Source of the DNA: Hyphomicrobiales bacterium
GTDB taxonomy: Bacteria > Pseudomonadota > Alphaproteobacteria > Rhizobiales > Beijerinckiaceae
Direction: 5' to 3'
NCBI GenBank assembly: GCA_025363375.1
Contig: JANYDZ010000447.1
Coordinates: 1 to 25,686, forward strand
Length of the DNA stretch: 25,686 nucleotides
The notes beneath the pieces are model-generated. The model saw only the letters and a list, made by a program, of their open reading frames with translations. It did no database searches and had not been told where the DNA came from. Shown here one piece after another: positions 22,489 through 25,686 of this stretch (positions within the stretch are counted from its first letter, which is position 1; each line of letters starts with the position of its first letter). Both the position numbers and the translations under genes were made by a program.

Positions 22489-23517
22489 CTATTTCAATCC
22501 GCCAATCATCGCGCCGGCTTTCGCCAACAAGCGCTGCATTTCGTTGGCGTCGGTGGATTCGAAAACGATTTCGGCTTTCGCCTCCTGCATCATCTTGCCC
22601 AGCGGCGAAACGTTCGGGCCGCGCAGGCGGCCGAAATAATGGTGTTTGTAGAGTTCTTCGCGATGTTCCGGCGTACTCGTCCACCAGGCCCACAGCCGCG
22701 CGGCGTTCGGGTGCGGCGCGCCCTTGATCACCATCTGCTGGTAGATCATCGCGGGGATCGGCCCGACACGCGCCCAGTCCACCGGGGCGCCCTCCTTCTG
22801 ATATTGCAGCACGCGTCCGCCATAGGTGCCGATGGCCACGGCGCCCTGACCGCCGGCCAGCGCCTCGATGGTCGGCGTGCCGCCCTTAATGATGATCGGC
22901 TTGTTGTCGACAAGTTTTTTCAGCAGCGCGTAGGCGCGTTCCTCGCCCCAGGTCAGCGCCAGCAGCGGAAACACGATGCCGCGCGCTTCCAGCAGGAATT
23001 TGCCGCGCCATTTGGGATCGGCGATGGAATCCCAGCCGCCGGCGAAATCGCCCGCCTTCGCCATGTTGGTGTTGAAGGCGATGGGAACGTCGAGATTGTA
23101 GGAATGGATGGAACGGCCCTCGAACAGCAAATCCTCCGTCGGGATGCCGAACACCTTGTCATAGGGATACGGTTCGACGAGCCCGCGATTCATCAGCAAC
23201 GGCGTGTAGGACACGGGCGAATCCACGACATCGACGGTGAGGCGGCCGGCGGTCGATTCGCCGATGATGCGCTCCATCGCCGGTCCCGGCTCGATCTTGT
23301 AGGCTTCCACGGCAATGCCCGGAAATTTCTGCGCGAACCGTTTGGCGCTCTCCTGGTTGGGCTTCACGTCGTTCGAGGTGAAGAAGCTGACCTTGCCCTC
23401 GTTCTTCGCGGCTTCGTAGATGGACTGGATCGTGTCCTGCGCGCGAGCCGGAGCCGGCGTGGCGAGCAAAGCGCCGAGGCCGACGAGGAATGTACTGACA
23501 AAAGGCGGGCGGCGCAT
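22489..23517 (-). CDS. Periplasmic ABC-type substrate-binding protein (iron/thiamine-like family)
   Basis: The product is 342 residues with a Sec signal (MRRPPFVSTFLVGLGALLA then TPAPARA, cleavage before QDTIQ). The mature part is a type II solute-binding protein of the AfuA/FbpA/ThiB kind: IYEAAKNEGKVSFFTSNDV, KRFAQKFPGIAVEAYKI, ADPKWRGKFLLEAR and GAPHPNAARLWAWW are familiar segments. It lacks the Tyr pair typical of iron binders, as far as I can see, so the ligand is open. GGGAG eight bases before the ATG at 23517 supports this start. No permease or ATPase gene is adjacent. It is convergent with the 829-residue protein gene (35 bases between stops) and divergent from the L,D-transpeptidase gene. 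Confidence 0.87.
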   Translation of the reverse strand: MRRPPFVSTFLVGLGALLATPAPARAQDTIQSIYEAAKNEGKVSFFTSNDVKPNQESAKRFAQKFPGIAVEAYKIEPGPAMERIIGESTAGRLTVDVVDSPVSYTPLLMNRGLVEPYPYDKVFGIPTEDLLFEGRSIHSYNLDVPIAFNTNMAKAGDFAGGWDSIADPKWRGKFLLEARGIVFPLLALTWGEERAYALLKKLVDNKPIIIKGGTPTIEALAGGQGAVAIGTYGGRVLQYQKEGAPVDWARVGPIPAMIYQQMVIKGAPHPNAARLWAWWTSTPEHREELYKHHYFGRLRGPNVSPLGKMMQEAKAEIVFESTDANEMQRLLAKAGAMIGGLK

Positions 23518-23611
23518 GATGGAAACTCCCTTGGCGGGGCCAGATTGTTGAGTTTGGCGCGCGGCGTCAAATGTCAAAGCCGGCGCAAAGTCGATGCCGG
23601 CGCGGCGCGCC

Positions 23612-23662
23612 GTTTACCATTGATCCCTGTCATCGACGAAAAGCGCGGCTTTTCTGGTAAAC
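23612..23662. promoter_or_regulatory. Nested inverted repeats in a divergent gap
   Basis: An outer perfect eight-base pair (GTTTACCA 23612-23619 with TGGTAAAC 23655-23662) encloses an inner perfect seven-base hairpin (GAAAAGC 23638-23644, loop GCG, GCTTTTC 23648-23654) that directly adjoins the outer right arm. An 18-base unpaired segment remains. It lies between the divergent binding-protein and transpeptidase genes, about 70 bases before 23732. It may be an operator or a structured 5' leader. Confidence 0.5.
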
Positions 23663-23731
23663 TGGATTGATCGGCGGCCCGTCCGGCAAGTGTCCGGGCT
23701 GCGGCGGTCTGGTGCGTTTCAGGGTTGCGTC

Positions 23732-24280
23732 ATGGCGTTTTGTGCTGATTTGAGCCGCAGGGCCTTTGTCTCAAGCGGGTTCGTCTCCGCCTTTTGCGGG
23801 ATTGCGGGGGGAGCGCAGGCGCGGCCAAGCTTTGGCTATGCGGGATCCGCTTTCGCGGCAGCGGGCGTACCCGCCGGCGCCATCGTCATCAGCCAGAGTC
23901 AGCGGCGGCTGTATCTGACCCAGAGCGACGGCACCGCGATTTCCTATCCGATCGCCATCGGCAAGGCCGGCAAGGCGTGGAGCGGATGGGCGCGGATCGA
24001 GGGCAAACATGTGCGGCCCGCCTGGTCGCCGCCCGCGGAGGTCAAGCGCGACAATCCAAGGCTGCCCGCGGTGATACAGGGCGGCGCGCCCAATAATCCC
24101 ATGGGCGCGCGGGCGCTGACGCTGGACCGCAGCGAAATCGCCATTCACGGCACCAGCGCGGCGATGCGCGCCTCGGTGGGGAGCGCCGCGTCCTACGGTT
24201 GCATCCGCATGTACAACGAGGATGTGGTTGATTTGTTCGACCGGGTGTCCGTCGGAACGCGGGTGCTGGCGGTGCGGTGA
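23732..24280 (+). CDS. L,D-transpeptidase (YkuD domain) with Tat-type signal
   Basis: The product is 182 residues from the ATG at 23732. The N-terminus has SRRAFVSSG (8-16) followed by a hydrophobic stretch to QARP, which matches a twin-arginine signal. The YkuD domain (about 49-181) starts with AIVISQSQRRLYL and has PIAIGKAGKAWSG. The catalytic signature is His139 in IAIHGTSA and Cys157 in ASYGCIRMYNEDVVDLFDRV, with Arg159. Such enzymes make 3-3 cross-links in peptidoglycan or attach lipoproteins to it. It is small, with no LysM or other extra domain. A longer frame from 23690 adds 14 residues of weak support. The nested inverted repeats lie upstream. Confidence 0.9.
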   Translation: MAFCADLSRRAFVSSGFVSAFCGIAGGAQARPSFGYAGSAFAAAGVPAGAIVISQSQRRLYLTQSDGTAISYPIAIGKAGKAWSGWARIEGKHVRPAWSPPAEVKRDNPRLPAVIQGGAPNNPMGARALTLDRSEIAIHGTSAAMRASVGSAASYGCIRMYNEDVVDLFDRVSVGTRVLAVR

Positions 24281-24330
24281 CGCCCTGCGGGGGCTTGGCA
24301 ATATGACAATTATCTGTCGATATGCAGGCG

Positions 24331-24365
24331 GGGATTCGCGATGAATCCCGGCAGGAGGATTCTCC
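24331..24365 (+). promoter_or_regulatory. Hairpins next to and over the ribosome site of the DUF2853 gene
   Basis: A perfect seven-pair hairpin (24331-24337 with 24343-24349, GGGATTC and GAATCCC, loop GCGAT) ends just before AGGAGGAT. A second, short one (GGAG 24354-24357, loop GATT, CTCC 24362-24365) pairs the Shine-Dalgarno with the bases touching the ATG. The second stem has only four pairs and would be weak. Translational control is possible but unproven. Confidence 0.4.
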
Positions 24366-24680
24366 ATGGCAGACCACGCAACCCACGTGAAGAAATATGT
24401 CGCCGACGCCGACGACAAAAAAATCGCAGCTATCGTCAAATATTGCGGCATAGCCTTGCAGAAGAGAGACTCGTCGCTCGTGTCGTGTTCAGACAAGGAT
24501 GAACTGGCGACCGTGCGCAACGGCTTCGCGAAAAAGAAGCTCGGCCTGGCCGACGACAAGGCCATCGACGCCGCGCTCAAGAACGTTTGCGCGGCTATGA
24601 AGGCCGACCGCGACAAGCCGCGCGTCACCTTCTACTATCTGTTGGCGAAAGACACCGGCACGCTCGACAAGCTCGGCTAG
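24366..24680 (+). CDS. DUF2853 family protein
   Basis: The product is 104 residues, acidic/basic mixed and with no signal or membrane helix, so cytoplasmic. It matches the DUF2853 pattern: KRDSSLVSCSDKDELATVRN (about 34-53), GFAKKKLGLADDKAIDAALK (about 54-73), and RVTFYYLLAKDTGTLDKL at the end. The three Cys (in KYCGI, VSCSD, NVCAA) are spaced as in relatives. The family has no established function. The ATG at 24366 follows AGGAGGAT with about five bases. The gene stands alone, 85 bases after the transpeptidase and convergent with the CFA synthase, whose stop lies 65 bases away in a shared GC-rich terminator. Confidence 0.85.
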   Translation: MADHATHVKKYVADADDKKIAAIVKYCGIALQKRDSSLVSCSDKDELATVRNGFAKKKLGLADDKAIDAALKNVCAAMKADRDKPRVTFYYLLAKDTGTLDKLG

Positions 24681-24714
24681 GCTTTTCGGTTGCCGTGTGG
24701 GTTCATAAAGCGCG

Positions 24715-24755
24715 CGCGGCGCGTTCCGCGCGCGCCGCGGCGTATTTATGTTTTT
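24715..24755 (+). terminator. GC-rich hairpin with T-rich tail
   Basis: A nine-pair stem (24715-24723 with 24731-24739, seven-base loop) is followed by GCGTATTTATG and TTTTT. It would end the DUF2853 transcript on the + strand. Its tail overlaps the stop of the convergent CFA synthase (24746). The T-run is some distance from the stem, so it is less certain than the one at 12658. Confidence 0.5.
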
Positions 24756-25686
24756 GCCGCCCAGTCGCCGCGGTAAAGATCGGCGCGGGTTGGCGGCAGG
24801 CCTCTTTCTCCCTTGACGCGCTTCGACGCGAGCGTCTGGTACAGCAGGGCGTTGTTGCGCCGGAACGTGATCGAACAGGCGCCCAGATAAGCGAGCCAGA
24901 CGCGCGCTGTGACTTCGCCGACTTCGCGCAAAGCCGCGTCCCAATTGGCCAGCAGCCGATCGTGCCAAAAACGGCAGGTCCGCATGTAATGTTCGCGCCA
25001 GTTTTCGACGTCGTGCACTTCAAATCCATGCAGTTCGAGATTACCGATGGTGCGGCCGATGTGGTCGAGTTCGCCGCCGGGAAAGATGTAGCGCGTGAGC
25101 GCGGCGAAATCCGCGCGCTTCTTGCCGGTGCGCGCCGCGTTGCTTTTGCCGGGCCGCGTGATGGCGTGATGCAGATAGAGGCCGCCGGGCTTCAGCACGC
25201 GGTGCACGGCGCTGAAGTAGGTTTTGAAGTTCGCCGCGCCGACGTGTTCAAACATGCCAAGCGAACTCACCTTGTCGTAAGGCCCCGGCGCCAGCGCGTA
25301 GTCAATGAGCTCGATGCGCACGCGGTCTTCGAGGCCGAGGCTTTTCACTTTCTCTTGCGCGTAAGCGGCCTGTTTTTCCGAAAGCGTCACGCCGTGCACA
25401 TGAGCGCCGTAATGGCGCGCGGCGTGAATGGCGAAAGCGCCCCAGCCACAGCCGATGTCCAGCACCCGGTCGCCGGGCTGGAGGCGCAACTTGCGGCATG
25501 TCATCTCAAGCTTGTCGCGCTGGGCTTGTTCCAGAGAATTGTTCCAGTCGGTGAAATAGGCGCAGGTGTAGATCAGCTCCGGATCGAGCCACAGCCCGTA
25601 GAAGGCGTTGGAGACATCGTAGTGATAGGCGATGTTCCGCTCGTTGCGGCCCTGACTGCCGTCGCTCTCGCGGTCCTTGCCGTTGC
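24746..25686 (-). CDS. cfa: Cyclopropane-fatty-acyl-phospholipid synthase, 3' part
   Basis: The frame is open from the stop at 24746 to the window edge, about 313 residues, so the N-terminus lies outside. CFA synthase transfers a methylene from S-adenosylmethionine to unsaturated acyl chains of membrane phospholipids. Visible segments are NIAYHYDVSNAFYGLWLDPE then LIYTCAYF near the cut end, the SAM site VLDIGCGWGAFAIHAARHYG, GVTLSEKQAAYAQEKV, SLGMFEHVGAANFKTYFSAV, YIFPGGELDHI, and the C-terminal W-x2-YL-x2-C-x3-FR pattern. An internal Met at 25504 is not the start, because similarity continues upstream of it. It may belong to a group of membrane-modification genes beyond the edge. Confidence 0.9.
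   Translation of the reverse strand, partial: NGKDRESDGSQGRNERNIAYHYDVSNAFYGLWLDPELIYTCAYFTDWNNSLEQAQRDKLEMTCRKLRLQPGDRVLDIGCGWGAFAIHAARHYGAHVHGVTLSEKQAAYAQEKVKSLGLEDRVRIELIDYALAPGPYDKVSSLGMFEHVGAANFKTYFSAVHRVLKPGGLYLHHAITRPGKSNAARTGKKRADFAALTRYIFPGGELDHIGRTIGNLELHGFEVHDVENWREHYMRTCRFWHDRLLANWDAALREVGEVTARVWLAYLGACSITFRRNNALLYQTLASKRVKGERGLPPTRADLYRGDWAAKT

Overview
The window is about 25.7 kb of GC-rich DNA with alphaproteobacterial gene content and codon use, most likely from the Hyphomicrobiales. A Beijerinckiaceae/Methylocystaceae-like methylotroph relative is my guess, but nothing here fixes the genus. The core genes proA, ftsY-yciB, leuB and a cyclopropane-fatty-acid synthase mark it as chromosomal. 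Between them sit accessory genes. I saw no rRNA, tRNA, CRISPR array or intact insertion sequence.

Layout. (1) 1-3213, minus strand: a 5' part of an HD-type protein, a truncated nucleotidyltransferase-like remnant, proA, two small secreted proteins and a frameshifted BrnA-type antitoxin remnant. (2) 3350-8739: an envelope-glycan block. It holds a DPM1-like polyprenol-phosphate glycosyltransferase with an added zinc ribbon, a GT2-GtrA fusion whose GT2 domain lacks the usual DxD, a GT-C-like membrane protein, and a divergent GT87-like membrane glycosyltransferase. CtrA-like sites (TTAA-N7-TTAA and TTAACCAT) lie in the two promoter gaps of this block. (3) 8740-13809: RluA-type pseudouridine synthase, ftsY-yciB, a tandem pair of small cysteine-containing secreted proteins, another small exported protein, a strong bidirectional terminator, and leuB.

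(4) 13885-19592: a compact six-gene minus-strand operon. In order of transcription it encodes an LLM flavin-dependent oxidoreductase, a ModA-like binding protein without a signal peptide, Rieske dioxygenase alpha and beta subunits, a TauD/TfdA 2-oxoglutarate dioxygenase and a TctC/Bug-type periplasmic binding protein. Three different oxygenase chemistries with two binding proteins, but no ferredoxin, reductase, ring-cleavage enzyme, permease or regulator, suggest oxidative attack on an imported, probably aromatic or sulfonated/ether-type organic acid. The substrate cannot be read from sequence. (5) 19964-22453: an 829-residue, probably type I-secreted protein (beta-helix, RTX-like blocks, duplicated DUF4214) behind an AT-rich leader with direct repeats. 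(6) 22489-25686: an orphan iron/thiamine-type periplasmic binding protein, a Tat-exported L,D-transpeptidase, a DUF2853 protein and a CFA synthase that runs off the end.

The best candidates for something new are the operon in (4), with its apparently cytosolic ModA-like protein, the degenerate GT2-GtrA protein beside an intact DPM1-like enzyme under possible CtrA control, and the secreted multidomain protein.
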